61,039 nucleotides of DNA from Marvinbryantia sp. (GTDB lineage: Bacteria > Bacillota > Clostridia > Lachnospirales > Lachnospiraceae): assembly GCA_016297895.1 (NCBI GenBank), contig JAEDFS010000009.1, positions 1 to 61,039 on the forward strand. Direction: 5' to 3'. Below, one piece after another: positions 52,632 through 60,624 of the stretch (position 1 is the first letter of the stretch; the number at the start of each line of letters is the position of its first letter). Both the position numbers and the translations under genes were made by a program. The notes beneath the pieces are model-generated. The model was not told the DNA's origin. It saw only the letters and a program-made list of their open reading frames with translations, and searched no databases.

Positions 52632-53252
52632 TCAGGACAGGAAACGAAAAACTCCGATCACTTTTCCAAGGATCTTCAGTTCCCCGTATACAAGGATCGG
52701 TTCCATGGAATCATTTTCCGGCTGAAGACGATAATAACCATCTTCTTTATAAAATGTCTTGACAGTGGCGGAATCATCCACCAGTGCGACAACCATATCG
52801 CCGTTTTTTGCGGTACTTTGCTGCTGAACCAGAATCTGATCACCGTCAAAGATTCCGGCATTGATCATACTTTCGCCCCTTACCGTCAGCATAAAGGTCT
52901 GTGCATTTGGCATAAATTCCGCAGGAATGGGAAAATAGTTTTCAATATTTTCCACTGCAAGAATCGGTTGACCTGCTGCAACACGACCTACAATGGGAAC
53001 ATTTACCACTTCACGGCGGACCAGATTAAAATTATCGTCAATGATCTCAATGGCACGGGGTTTTGTAGGGTCCCGTCTGATATATCCGTTTTTTTCCAGG
53101 GTTTCCAGATGAGAGTGTACCGAAGAAGTGGATTTTAAATTCACTGCTTCACAGATTTCTCTTACCGCAGGCGGGAACCCCCGGTTTAAAATCTCACTTT
53201 TTATATATTCCAGAATTTCCATCTGTTTTTTTGTTATTTTTCCATATGACAT
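52632..53252 (-). CDS. lexA: LexA repressor
   Basis: 206 aa. The N-terminal winged helix (FPPAVREICEAVNLKSTSSV) binds SOS operators. The latent protease has the Ala93-Gly94 autocleavage site in GRVAAGQP and the Ser128/Lys165 dyad (RGESM, ATVKTF). Two operator-like sites flank its own promoter, implying autorepression. A divergently transcribed Rrf2 regulator lies upstream, where B. subtilis has yneA. Confidence 0.96.
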   Translation of the reverse strand: MSYGKITKKQMEILEYIKSEILNRGFPPAVREICEAVNLKSTSSVHSHLETLEKNGYIRRDPTKPRAIEIIDDNFNLVRREVVNVPIVGRVAAGQPILAVENIENYFPIPAEFMPNAQTFMLTVRGESMINAGIFDGDQILVQQQSTAKNGDMVVALVDDSATVKTFYKEDGYYRLQPENDSMEPILVYGELKILGKVIGVFRFLS

Positions 53253-53265
53253 GAAAGTTCCTCCC

Positions 53266-53277
53266 GAACATCTTTTC
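53266..53277. promoter_or_regulatory. LexA-box-like site downstream of the lexA -10
   Basis: GAACATCTTTTC, one mismatch from GAAC-N4-GTTC, flanked by TGG like the sites before the LysM gene. Confidence 0.5.
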
Positions 53278-53284
53278 TGGTTTT

Positions 53285-53313
53285 AGTATATCTTATGAAA
53301 ACTGAAAATGCAA
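53285..53313 (-). promoter_or_regulatory. lexA promoter
   Basis: On the minus strand, TTGCAT and TATACT with a 17-base spacer, about 33 bases before the start codon. Confidence 0.65.
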
Positions 53314-53323
53314 ACAAAAGTTC
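53312..53323. promoter_or_regulatory. LexA-box-like site overlapping the lexA -35
   Basis: AAACAAAAGTTC, one mismatch from GAAC-N4-GTTC. Its AAAA core is the same as in the perfect box at 58295. Confidence 0.5.
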
Positions 53324-53372
53324 TTTTTATGCTTGATGTTTTTTGAGATCTATAGTATTATTGTACTGTAAA

Positions 53373-53389
53373 CCTATTAATTATATAGG
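53373..53389. promoter_or_regulatory. Possible operator of the Rrf2 regulator
   Basis: An inverted repeat CCTAT-N7-ATAGG in the promoter region, 33 bases before the regulator's ATG. Its AT-rich dyad form is typical of Rrf2 operators; self-regulation is inferred. Confidence 0.3.
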
Positions 53390-53410
53390 AAAAGTTGCGA
53401 GGCTGGAGGA

Positions 53411-53425
53411 ATGATCAGAACATGA
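53411..53425 (+). other. Minimal upstream frame overlapping the Rrf2 start
   Basis: ATG-ATC-AGA-ACA-TGA directly behind GGAGGA; its TGA overlaps the regulator's ATG (ATGA). It could couple or limit translation of the regulator. Confidence 0.3.
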
Positions 53426-53856
53426 AAATCTCAACAAAGGGAAGATATGCTGTCAGAATGATGCTTGATCTTGCTGTGATGGAGCAGGACGGTCCGGTGA
53501 GAGTAAAGGATATTGCGAAACGTCAGGGGATTTCTATTAAATATATGGAACAGATTATAACGATCCTGTCAAAAGCAGGATTTGTCAGAAGCACCAGAGG
53601 CCCCCAGGGAGGATATCGTCTTTCAAAAGCACCGGAAGAATATACCGTGGGGATGATTCTAAGACTGACAGAGGGAAGCCTGGCACCGGTGGCCTGTCTT
53701 GATGATGAACCCAATCTCTGTGAGCGGCAGGAATCCTGCGTAACACTTAAGATCTGGAAAGAATTAAATGATGCGATCAACAGTGTGGTAGACAAATACA
53801 CGCTGGCTGATCTGGTAGAAATCTACGAAAACATGGCAGATCATTATGTAATTTAG
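53422..53856 (+). CDS. Rrf2 family transcriptional regulator, IscR-like
   Basis: 144 aa: an N-terminal winged helix (MKISTKGRYAVRMMLDLAVM) and three cysteines at 92, 100 and 106 (ACLDDEPNLCERQESC). E. coli IscR has cysteines at 92, 98 and 104 that hold a [2Fe-2S] cluster, so cluster sensing is likely, although CymR-type regulators without clusters also belong to the family. No isc or suf genes are adjacent. The best ribosome site (GGAGGA at 53405-53410) points to a tiny upstream frame whose stop overlaps this ATG. Confidence 0.87.
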   Translation: MKISTKGRYAVRMMLDLAVMEQDGPVRVKDIAKRQGISIKYMEQIITILSKAGFVRSTRGPQGGYRLSKAPEEYTVGMILRLTEGSLAPVACLDDEPNLCERQESCVTLKIWKELNDAINSVVDKYTLADLVEIYENMADHYVI

Positions 53857-53866
53857 AAAATTGGTA

Positions 53867-53895
53867 TTGTTTATTTTTCCGGAATAGTGTAATAT
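53867..53895 (+). promoter_or_regulatory. Promoter of the ZTP riboswitch and purine genes
   Basis: TTGTTT and TAATAT with a 17-base spacer, 17 bases before the riboswitch begins. Confidence 0.5.
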
Positions 53896-53912
53896 AAAGT
53901 CAAATGTTGTAT

Positions 53913-54016
53913 GACTGGCGGATCAGTAGGGTCACCTACAGGGAGTACAACAGGAAAGAAGCCGACCGCCTGGGTGACCGTAGTGGAGATACTATAGGTT
54001 TTCCAGGCGGTTTTTT
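53913..54016 (+). promoter_or_regulatory. ZTP (pfl) riboswitch with expression-platform terminator
   Basis: The conserved GACTGGCG at the 5' side and CCGCCTGGG at the 3' side are the two halves of the pfl/ZTP aptamer, joined by a stem region. CCGCCTGG can instead pair with CCAGGCGG at 54003-54010, which is followed by six T, forming a terminator. Ligand binding (ZTP/ZMP, signs of folate shortage) would sequester the first segment and allow read-through into the two genes for AICAR use. This context fits the known regulon. Confidence 0.9.
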
Positions 54017-54053
54017 ACGTTAACTTATCAATGATCAGGAAAGGAGATTACAC

Positions 54054-54770
54054 ATGAACATGTTATCACTGGAACAGGAACTGAAAAACAACAGCTACCC
54101 CGGAAGAGGAATTATCATCGGGAAATCTGCTGACGGAACAAAGGCAGTTGCCGCCTATTTCATCATGGGAAGAAGCGAAAACAGCCGTAACCGTGTATTT
54201 GTCACAGAAGGAGAGGGAATCCGCACGGAAGCATTTGATCCTTCCAAGCTGACAGACCCCAGTCTGATCATTTATGCACCGGTTCGTGTTCTGGGAAATA
54301 AAACGATCGTTACAAACGGAGACCAGACGGACACCATTTACGAAGGAATGGATAAACAGCTCACTTTTGAGCAGTCCTTAAGAAGCCGTGAATTCGAGCC
54401 GGACGGCCCCAATTACACACCGAGAATCTCCGGTATCCTGCACATTGAAAATGGGTCCTACAACTATGCCATGTCCATTTTAAAGAGTAACAACGGCAAC
54501 CCGGATGCCTGCAACCGTTATACCTTTGCATATGAAAAACCGGTAAGCGGAGAGGGACATTTCATTCATACTTACCAATGCGACGGAAATCCGTTGCCAA
54601 GCTTCGAAGGAGAACCCAAACTGGTTGCTATTCCGGATGATATGGATGAATTCGTGAACATGCTCTGGAGCAGCCTGAATGAAGAAAATAAAGTTTCTCT
54701 CTTTGTAAGATACATTGATATTGCCACGGGAACATACGAAACAAAGATCGTAAATAAAAATGTGAAATAA
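54054..54770 (+). CDS. purO: IMP cyclohydrolase, PurO type
   Basis: A 238-aa protein of the archaeal-type IMP cyclohydrolase family, beginning around NSYPGRGIIIGKS with YFIMGRSENSRNR as conserved block. It closes the purine ring to make IMP, a task done by the N-terminal half of PurH in most bacteria. It sits directly behind a ZTP riboswitch and before the separate transformylase. AAAGGAG is eight bases before ATG 54054. Confidence 0.85.
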   Translation: MNMLSLEQELKNNSYPGRGIIIGKSADGTKAVAAYFIMGRSENSRNRVFVTEGEGIRTEAFDPSKLTDPSLIIYAPVRVLGNKTIVTNGDQTDTIYEGMDKQLTFEQSLRSREFEPDGPNYTPRISGILHIENGSYNYAMSILKSNNGNPDACNRYTFAYEKPVSGEGHFIHTYQCDGNPLPSFEGEPKLVAIPDDMDEFVNMLWSSLNEENKVSLFVRYIDIATGTYETKIVNKNVK

Positions 54771-54798
54771 TGCCAATCAAACAGAAAGGAATACGGAT

Positions 54799-55974
54799 AT
54801 GAAAGAACTTCAGTTGAAATACGGATGTAACCCTAATCAGAAGCCTTCCCGCATTTACATGAAAGAAGGAGAGCTCCCCATTGAAGTGTTATCCGGAAGA
54901 CCCGGATATATCAACTTCCTGGATGCATTAAACGGATGGCAGCTGGTAAAAGAATTAAAACAGGCCACCGGCCTTCCCTCAGCTACATCTTTTAAGCATG
55001 TTTCTCCGGCAGGCGCTGCCATCGGTCTTCCGTTGACTTCGACCCTGGCAAAAATTTACTGGGTGGATGACTGTGGAGAATTATCTCCTCTGGCATGTGC
55101 TTATGCAAGAGCAAGAGGGGCAGACAGAATGTCCTCCTTCGGTGACTTTATTGCATTATCAGATCCATGTGACAAAGATACTGCCATGCTGATCAAAAGA
55201 GAAGTATCGGACGGTGTGATTGCACCCGGCTATACAGAAGAAGCGCTGGAGATCTTAAAGGTCAAGAAAAACGGAAATTACAACGTCATCCAGATCGATC
55301 CGGATTATGTTCCGGCTCCCATTGAACACAAAGAAGTATTCGGTGTTACCTTTGAGCAGGGACGTCAGGAGCTGCCGATTAATGATGAGCTTCTCTCCAA
55401 CATCGTGACAGAGAATAAAGTATTATCAGAAGAAGCCATCCGGGATATGAAGATCGCACTGATCACTTTAAAATATACCCAGTCCAACTCTGTCTGCTTC
55501 GTGAAAGATGGTCAGGCCATCGGTATCGGTGCAGGACAGCAGTCCAGAGTTCACTGTACCAGACTGGCCGGACAGAAGGCAGATAACTGGCTCCTTCGTC
55601 AGTGCCCCAAGGTTATGAACCTTCCCTTTATCGACGGAATCCGTCGTGCAGACCGTGACAATGCCATCGATGTCTATATCGGAGAAGAATACATGGACGT
55701 TCTGGCAGACGGAGCATGGGAGAAGATCTTCAAAACAAAACCGGAAGTATTTACCAGAGAAGAAAAGAGAGCATGGCTGGATCAGATGGATGGCGTGACA
55801 CTTGGATCCGATGCATTCTTCCCCTTCAGTGACAACATTGAACGTGCTCATAAGAGCGGAGTAAAATATATTGCCCAGCCGGGCGGATCTGTAAGAGATG
55901 ATCTGGTGATCGAGTGCTGCAACAAATACAATATGGTGATGGCATTTACCGGTATCCGCCTGTTCCATCACTAA
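54799..55974 (+). CDS. purH: AICAR formyltransferase (PurH C-terminal type, stand-alone)
   Basis: A 391-aa protein equivalent to the transformylase part of PurH. It uses 10-formyl-THF to formylate AICAR (ZMP). Conserved stretches are ATSFKHVSPAGAAIG, LKYTQSNSVCF, GIGAGQQSRVHC and AQPGGSVRDD. No cyclohydrolase domain is fused, which matches the neighbouring PurO-type enzyme. ZMP, its substrate, is the riboswitch ligand. Confidence 0.92.
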   Translation: MKELQLKYGCNPNQKPSRIYMKEGELPIEVLSGRPGYINFLDALNGWQLVKELKQATGLPSATSFKHVSPAGAAIGLPLTSTLAKIYWVDDCGELSPLACAYARARGADRMSSFGDFIALSDPCDKDTAMLIKREVSDGVIAPGYTEEALEILKVKKNGNYNVIQIDPDYVPAPIEHKEVFGVTFEQGRQELPINDELLSNIVTENKVLSEEAIRDMKIALITLKYTQSNSVCFVKDGQAIGIGAGQQSRVHCTRLAGQKADNWLLRQCPKVMNLPFIDGIRRADRDNAIDVYIGEEYMDVLADGAWEKIFKTKPEVFTREEKRAWLDQMDGVTLGSDAFFPFSDNIERAHKSGVKYIAQPGGSVRDDLVIECCNKYNMVMAFTGIRLFHH

Positions 55975-55990
55975 AAACGGGGGTAGCACC

Positions 55991-56683
55991 ATGAAGTACC
56001 GTTTCCTTTTGCTGGATGCAGACGGAACACTTCTTGATTTTAAAAAAGCGGAAGCATGCGGGCTGGAGGCAACCTTCCTCCGGCACCGGCTTCCGTTTCA
56101 TAAAGAAATTCTTTCCGATTACTCCCGCATCAATCAAGCATGCTGGGAAGAATTTGAACAGGGGAAAATAGACAAAACGACTCTGTTATCCGAACGTTTC
56201 CGCAGATTATTTGAAAAATACGGGATAGAGGCAGATATCGAGGAGGTAAGAAAAACCTATCAATATGAACTGAGTCTTGGTTCCTATCTCCTGGATCATG
56301 CCTATGAGGTCTGCAAAGAACTGGCAGCATCTTATCAGCTTTATATCGTTACAAACGGTGTGGCTTCCACACAGTACCGGCGATTGAAGGACTGCGGGCT
56401 GGCTCAGCTTGTAGACGGTATTTTTATTTCGGAAGAGATCGGTTTTCAGAAACCTCAGAAAGAATTCTTTACAAGTGTCTTTGAAAAGATTGATGGGTTC
56501 GAACCGGATAAAGCTCTGATGATCGGAGATTCACTTTCCGCCGATATGGAAGGCGGAATCCGGGCAGGAATCGATACCTGCTGGTATCATCCCGGTGAGA
56601 AACCGGATCCGCTGCCTCTTCCTGTTACCTATACCATTTCCGATATCCGGAAGCTTAAGGAGATCCTTAGCGAAACGGATTAA
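55991..56683 (+). CDS. HAD family phosphatase, YjjG type
   Basis: A 230-aa HAD phosphatase. Motif I DADGTLLDF, motif II TNGV, motif III/IV QKPQKEFF and MIGDSLSADM. It resembles YjjG-type nucleotidases (TIGR02254), which remove phosphate from non-canonical pyrimidine nucleotides. Its place behind the purine genes fits a nucleotide role. The ATG lies after GGGGGTAG. Confidence 0.87.
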   Translation: MKYRFLLLDADGTLLDFKKAEACGLEATFLRHRLPFHKEILSDYSRINQACWEEFEQGKIDKTTLLSERFRRLFEKYGIEADIEEVRKTYQYELSLGSYLLDHAYEVCKELAASYQLYIVTNGVASTQYRRLKDCGLAQLVDGIFISEEIGFQKPQKEFFTSVFEKIDGFEPDKALMIGDSLSADMEGGIRAGIDTCWYHPGEKPDPLPLPVTYTISDIRKLKEILSETD

Positions 56684-56706
56684 CTGACATACAGAGGAAA
56701 AGAGTT

Positions 56707-58167
56707 ATGAAAGATAAAATTACAGAAAAGCTGCAGGATATCATTTATTTTTTTCAGGACGGGATTGCCGAACTGAAGATCAGACACAGAAAAGCCGGAA
56801 ATCAACGGGAACGAATGAGAGCTTCCCTGTCTCCGGAGGAGTTTAAAAAATATCAGCAGAAAGAGCACCTTCGTACAGCGGCATATCTTGCTGTCGGAAT
56901 CGCAGGGTTCCTTCTGGTGGTATTTCTTATTGTTGGACTGTTCCGTCTGATTGGAAAAGCGGTTAGTAATATCTCTTCTGAAAAAGAACCGGTCACAGAA
57001 GTGATGGCACCCTCCGAGACAGAGACGGTATTCCCTGAGAAAACCATCACCATCGGAAGTACCGGATGTATGCTTCTTCATTCACCATTCATCGATTCTT
57101 ATCCGGATGTAGATGGAAATTATGATTTTTCCTCTATTTACCGGTATATTACACCATATTACAGTGCTCCTGACTTTATGACCTGTGAGTTCGAAGGAGC
57201 TCTGGGCGGAGAAGAACTGGGATACTCCGGATACCCCACGTTTCGTTCGCCGGATGTCATCATCGAGAATATCCGTGACAGCGGAGTCGATCTTCAGCTT
57301 CTTGCCACCAATCATATCTATGATGCCTGGTCCGCCGGATTCCACAGGACATCTCAGATCTATGAAGAAAAAGGGATCCCTTATACGGGGCTTCGCAGTT
57401 CCGAAACAGATAAGAAGTATTATATTGCGGATATTCAGGGCGTGAAAGTCGGCTTTGTAAATTATGTATATGAAACCACCACGCAGACAGCTGCCCTTGG
57501 ATACGGCAGCGTAAAGAGTCTGAACGGCATGGTAATGGAAGAAGCAGATGCTCCTCTTATTAATTCTTTTGATTACGAAGAGCTTGACAGTTTTTATTCC
57601 GAAATGAAAGAAAATATTGCCGGTATGAAAAAAGAGGGAGCTCAGTTTCTCATTGCGAATCTTCACTGGGGAACCGAATATCAGCTTCAGGAATCCGATG
57701 TGCAAAGGGAGATCGCACAGAAGCTCTGTGATCTTGGGGTAGATGCTCTGATCGGAGGCCATCCTCATTGCGAACAGCCCATCGATGACTTTGAGAGCCA
57801 GACAGATTCCCATCATATGTTCTGTATCTTTTCCGAAGGAAATGCGCTCAGTAATCAGAGAGCATACCTTCTTGCTGAAGAAATGCCGGAAGGTCATACG
57901 GAGGACGGTGTCATGGTGACGTTGACGCTTCATCAGGACAGCCGCGGGGAAGTCGCCATCACTGACGTGGATCTGCTTCCCACCTGGGTATACCGGTATC
58001 AGGATAATGGCTCCAAATATTATATTCTTCCGCTGGATGACGTAGAAAATCTGGAAACATTGACCGGAATCTCCGGGTTAAAGGAAGAGGCTCTGGCTTC
58101 CTATACAAGAACTATGGAAGAACTGGAGCCGGGACTGGAAAAAGTGAAGAAGATCTATCAGGCATAA
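56707..58167 (+). CDS. CapA family membrane-anchored phosphoesterase-like protein
   Basis: 486 aa: a basic cytoplasmic N terminus, one membrane helix (~residues 59-84), then an extracellular CapA/PGA_cap domain related to metallophosphoesterases. Landmarks are CEFEGAL, ATNHIYDAW, NLHWGTEYQ and GGHPHCEQP. CapA/PgsA proteins take part in poly-gamma-glutamate capsule export, but stand-alone members are common and unstudied; no capB/capC is nearby. Possibly an envelope-polymer function. Confidence 0.82.
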   Translation: MKDKITEKLQDIIYFFQDGIAELKIRHRKAGNQRERMRASLSPEEFKKYQQKEHLRTAAYLAVGIAGFLLVVFLIVGLFRLIGKAVSNISSEKEPVTEVMAPSETETVFPEKTITIGSTGCMLLHSPFIDSYPDVDGNYDFSSIYRYITPYYSAPDFMTCEFEGALGGEELGYSGYPTFRSPDVIIENIRDSGVDLQLLATNHIYDAWSAGFHRTSQIYEEKGIPYTGLRSSETDKKYYIADIQGVKVGFVNYVYETTTQTAALGYGSVKSLNGMVMEEADAPLINSFDYEELDSFYSEMKENIAGMKKEGAQFLIANLHWGTEYQLQESDVQREIAQKLCDLGVDALIGGHPHCEQPIDDFESQTDSHHMFCIFSEGNALSNQRAYLLAEEMPEGHTEDGVMVTLTLHQDSRGEVAITDVDLLPTWVYRYQDNGSKYYILPLDDVENLETLTGISGLKEEALASYTRTMEELEPGLEKVKKIYQA

Positions 58168-58234
58168 TGAAATATGAGGGAAGAATCTGATCCATTTTTC
58201 TATATTTGCTGCTTTTATTCTTATTCTGAAAATC

Positions 58235-58246
58235 GAAAATATGTTC
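58235..58246. promoter_or_regulatory. LexA-box-like site, upstream
   Basis: GAAAATATGTTC, one mismatch from GAAC-N4-GTTC, with C before and TG after as in the other sites. Confidence 0.4.
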
Positions 58247-58256
58247 TGTTTTTCTG

Positions 58257-58285
58257 TTGACAAACATTTGTTCTGGTATTATAAT
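58257..58285 (+). promoter_or_regulatory. Consensus promoter of the YneA-like gene
   Basis: Perfect TTGACA and TATAAT with a 17-base spacer; a LexA-like box occupies the spacer. Confidence 0.85.
58262..58273. promoter_or_regulatory. LexA-box-like site within the promoter spacer
   Basis: AAACATTTGTTC (one mismatch) followed by TGG. Confidence 0.55.
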
Positions 58286-58294
58286 TCAATTATC

Positions 58295-58306
58295 GAACAA
58301 AAGTTC
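58295..58306. promoter_or_regulatory. LexA box downstream of the -10
   Basis: GAACAAAAGTTC, perfect GAAC-N4-GTTC in the context CGAAC...GTTCTGG, placed just past the expected transcription start. Confidence 0.7.
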
Positions 58307-58341
58307 TGGTAATTGGATATAGAAAGATGGGGAGAGAACAT

Positions 58342-58674
58342 ATGAGCAGATCAAGAAAGATGAGAAGAAAACAGTTAAGAAGAAATCGTCGTATAGCAGC
58401 ACTTGTGGGAATTCTTTTTGCAGCATTGTTTATTTCTATGGCATTTGCCAGATTCAAGGTTTTCGCCGAAAAACCAACGACCTATAAATACTATACAGAA
58501 GTCCGTGTACAGAGACGAGATTCTCTCTGGAGCATTGCACAGACTTATATGACAGAAGAGTATTCCAGCATCAACGAATACGTACGTGAGGTTCAGGAAA
58601 TTAATGATATCGGCTATACCGTAGAATATGGTCAGCGACTGATGGTGCCGTATTATTCAGAAGAGAAAAAGTAG
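58342..58674 (+). CDS. yneA: YneA-like LysM membrane protein, probable SOS cell-division inhibitor
   Basis: A 110-aa protein with a very basic N terminus, one membrane helix (~18-37) and a C-terminal LysM domain (VRVQRRDSLWSIAQTYM). The architecture is that of YneA, the SOS-induced division suppressor of B. subtilis. The promoter overlaps LexA-like boxes, one perfect, which strongly supports SOS control. Without that context it would only be a generic LysM protein. GGGGAG seven bases upstream fixes ATG 58342 over 58327. Confidence 0.75.
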   Translation: MSRSRKMRRKQLRRNRRIAALVGILFAALFISMAFARFKVFAEKPTTYKYYTEVRVQRRDSLWSIAQTYMTEEYSSINEYVREVQEINDIGYTVEYGQRLMVPYYSEEKK

Positions 58675-58684
58675 AGTAAATTCC

Positions 58685-58718
58685 AAAAGGAATGTTGTAA
58701 AAACAGCATTCCTTTTTT
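58685..58718 (+). terminator. Terminator after the YneA-like gene
   Basis: AAAAGGAATG plus TTGT pair with ACAG plus CATTCCTTTT; a T run follows. Confidence 0.85.
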
Positions 58719-58808
58719 CATGTCCATAAAAGAAAATGAAAAATACGATACAGTTCAATGTATCTTGAACTGCCTATAAAATATGCTCAGGAAGAAGAAA
58801 AATGTCTA

Positions 58809-58838
58809 TTGACATAGCCGTACGGCATATTTTATAAT
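58809..58838 (+). promoter_or_regulatory. hipBA promoter
   Basis: TTGACA and TATAAT with an 18-base spacer that contains the first palindromic operator. Confidence 0.8.
58817..58826. promoter_or_regulatory. HipB operator 1 (between -35 and -10)
   Basis: Perfect palindrome GCCGTACGGC, followed by AT as in the other copies. Confidence 0.8.
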
Positions 58839-58855
58839 ATATATAATAAAAATAA

Positions 58856-58865
58856 GGCGTACGGC
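58856..58865. promoter_or_regulatory. HipB operator 2
   Basis: GGCGTACGGC, one mismatch, centred 39 bases after operator 1, in the transcribed leader. Confidence 0.75.
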
Positions 58866-58893
58866 ATAATTTGAATGATTGTTTTAAAATTTT

Positions 58894-58903
58894 GCCGTAC
58901 GGC
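58894..58903. promoter_or_regulatory. HipB operator 3
   Basis: Perfect GCCGTACGGC, 38 bases after operator 2 and just before hipB. Confidence 0.8.
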
Positions 58904-58919
58904 ATATGTATGAGGGATT

Positions 58920-59132
58920 ATGAAGATTACGGATTCGAAGACACTGGGGCAGGCCATCAGGATGCGAAGAAAAGAATTACATTACACCCAAGCGTATTTA
59001 TCAGAGTTTACAGGACTTTCCGTGACATTTATATCAGATCTGGAAAGAGGAAAACCAACTGCAGAGATTGAAAAAGCCATCAGACTGATAAACATTTTAG
59101 GCTTGGATCTGTTAGTGGAAAGAAGAGGATAG
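58920..59132 (+). CDS. hipB: HipB-like antitoxin, XRE family
   Basis: A 70-aa single helix-turn-helix protein (LGQAIRMRRKELHYTQAYLS, then FISDLERGKPTAEIEKAIRL) of the HipB/Xre family. It is expected to bind and neutralise HipA and to repress the operon through the three palindromes upstream. The ribosome site (GAGGGA) is very close to the ATG, suggesting weak initiation. hipA follows after four bases. Confidence 0.88.
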   Translation: MKITDSKTLGQAIRMRRKELHYTQAYLSEFTGLSVTFISDLERGKPTAEIEKAIRLINILGLDLLVERRG

Positions 59133-59136
59133 GGCG

Positions 59137-60429
59137 TTGAAACGGTTGGCGGTTTACATTGAAATAAATGGAAAAAATCAATATGTAGGCGAGATTAATG
59201 GGAATGATTCCAACGATGCCTGCTTTACATATGCAGAGGAATACTTAGAAAATCCGGAGCATCGTGCTATTTCCATAGGTCTGCCTTTAGAAGAAAAGTC
59301 ATTTCAGGCACAACGTACCAGAATTTTCTTCGAAGGTTTATTGCCGGAAGGATTCACAAGAAGATGTGTGGCTGAATGGATGCATATGGATGAGAATGAC
59401 TATCTATCCATTTTATCAGGATTAGGAAGAGAGTGTTTGGGAGCTGTCAAGATTTTAGATAAATCCGATGCGGAGCTTACTCCCGAATACCGTGAACTTT
59501 CTGAAGAAGAAGTGTATGCACTTGCCAGTGAAGGTGCAACGGAATCCGCAGATCTGGTTGTGAAATCTCATTTGTCATTGACTGGGGCATCTGGAAAAGT
59601 TGGTTTATATTTTGATGAAGAAAATAAAAAATGGTATTTACCGATAGGTGAAGCACCAAGCACACATATTGTAAAACAGAGTCATGTAAGACTGAAAAAA
59701 ATTGTTGCAAACGAGCAGTTGTGCCTTCTTACAGCCAGGCATTTAGGCATTGATATTCCAGAAAGCTTCATCGTTACAACGGATGGAGGAAATGAAGAAA
59801 CGATTCTGTTTGCAACCCAAAGATATGATCGAAAATTTGTGAAAGATGGCCGTCGAATCAATGGATTCTTAGTACCACGCAGGCTTCATCAGGAAGATTT
59901 TGCTCAGGCACTGGGAATTGCTTCAACTGAAAAATATGAGAAGAATCATGAAGGATATTTGAAAAAGATCTTTGATGTGATTCGTTCTCATTCCGCTGAC
60001 CCAATGGCAGATTCATTAAAATTATGGGATATCTGTGTATTCAATTATCTGATAGGAAATACGGATAACCACATAAAAAATCTTTCGTTTCTTTACGGAG
60101 AAGATTTAAAAAGTGTTCGTCTGGCACCGGCATATGATATAGTGAGCACCATGATCTATGAAAGCAGCACGGAAAACATGGCGCTGAGTATTGGCGGTAT
60201 TTACAATATTCGGGAAATAGACAGATCATCCTTCGAAAATGAGGCATCTTCAGTTGGTCTTGGTACGAAAATGGCTATGAAAAGATTTGATCATTTAGTG
60301 AATGGTTTTGCAGATGCTCTCAATCAGTCAAAAGAAGAACTGTTACGACAGGGCTTTGTCCAGGCTGAAGAAATCAGTGAAATGATCATGAAAAAAGGGG
60401 GAATTAGCCATTCAATGTCATTTAGATAA
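59137..60429 (+). CDS. hipA: HipA-like serine/threonine kinase toxin
   Basis: A 430-aa full-length HipA. The N-terminal subdomain is at ~1-105. The kinase part contains the SLTGASGKVGL loop (~147-157) that holds the autophosphorylated Ser in E. coli HipA, HIVK with the ATP-binding Lys180, the catalytic GNTDNHIKNLSF (Asp310) and PAYDIVST (Asp334, metal). All key residues are present, so it should be active. HipA phosphorylates glutamyl-tRNA synthetase in E. coli; the target here is unknown. Start TTG 59137. No hipS or other third gene is next to it. Confidence 0.92.
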   Translation: MKRLAVYIEINGKNQYVGEINGNDSNDACFTYAEEYLENPEHRAISIGLPLEEKSFQAQRTRIFFEGLLPEGFTRRCVAEWMHMDENDYLSILSGLGRECLGAVKILDKSDAELTPEYRELSEEEVYALASEGATESADLVVKSHLSLTGASGKVGLYFDEENKKWYLPIGEAPSTHIVKQSHVRLKKIVANEQLCLLTARHLGIDIPESFIVTTDGGNEETILFATQRYDRKFVKDGRRINGFLVPRRLHQEDFAQALGIASTEKYEKNHEGYLKKIFDVIRSHSADPMADSLKLWDICVFNYLIGNTDNHIKNLSFLYGEDLKSVRLAPAYDIVSTMIYESSTENMALSIGGIYNIREIDRSSFENEASSVGLGTKMAMKRFDHLVNGFADALNQSKEELLRQGFVQAEEISEMIMKKGGISHSMSFR

Positions 60430-60437
60430 TGACTAAG

Positions 60438-60456
60438 AAAGAACATTTTGTTCTTT
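60438..60456. other. Short perfect hairpin after hipA
   Basis: AAAGAACA-TTT-TGTTCTTT, an 8-bp stem with a three-base loop and no T run. It may act as a weak terminator or 3'-end stabiliser. Confidence 0.35.
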
Positions 60457-60490
60457 GAAAAGTCTGTTTCTGAAATGATCATATGTCAGT

Positions 60491-60596
60491 TTAAGTTAAA
60501 GTGTAACTATGCAGTCGATATTAAAGTAAAGAGTAACTGCTAGTCCGCTGACGGAATTATTCCAGCGAATTGTTAATATTAAACAAAAGTGTAACT
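60491..60596 (+). repeat. Three 18-base direct repeats
   Basis: Near-identical units at 60491-60508, 60521-60538 and 60579-60596, all of the form TTAA-N3-AAAG-N-GTAACT (the third has AAAAGTGTAACT). Spacing is uneven (30 and 58 bases). Such repeats occur at the ends of IS21-like elements as transposase-binding sites; no transposase is visible in the window. Confidence 0.6.
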
Positions 60597-60624
60597 CTTT
60601 CTGCCATTTTTACTGAGAACAGTC

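Noticed and set aside
60441..60453. LexA box in the hairpin after hipA
   Set aside because: GAAC and GTTC are separated by five bases rather than four, and it lies behind a gene, not at a promoter.
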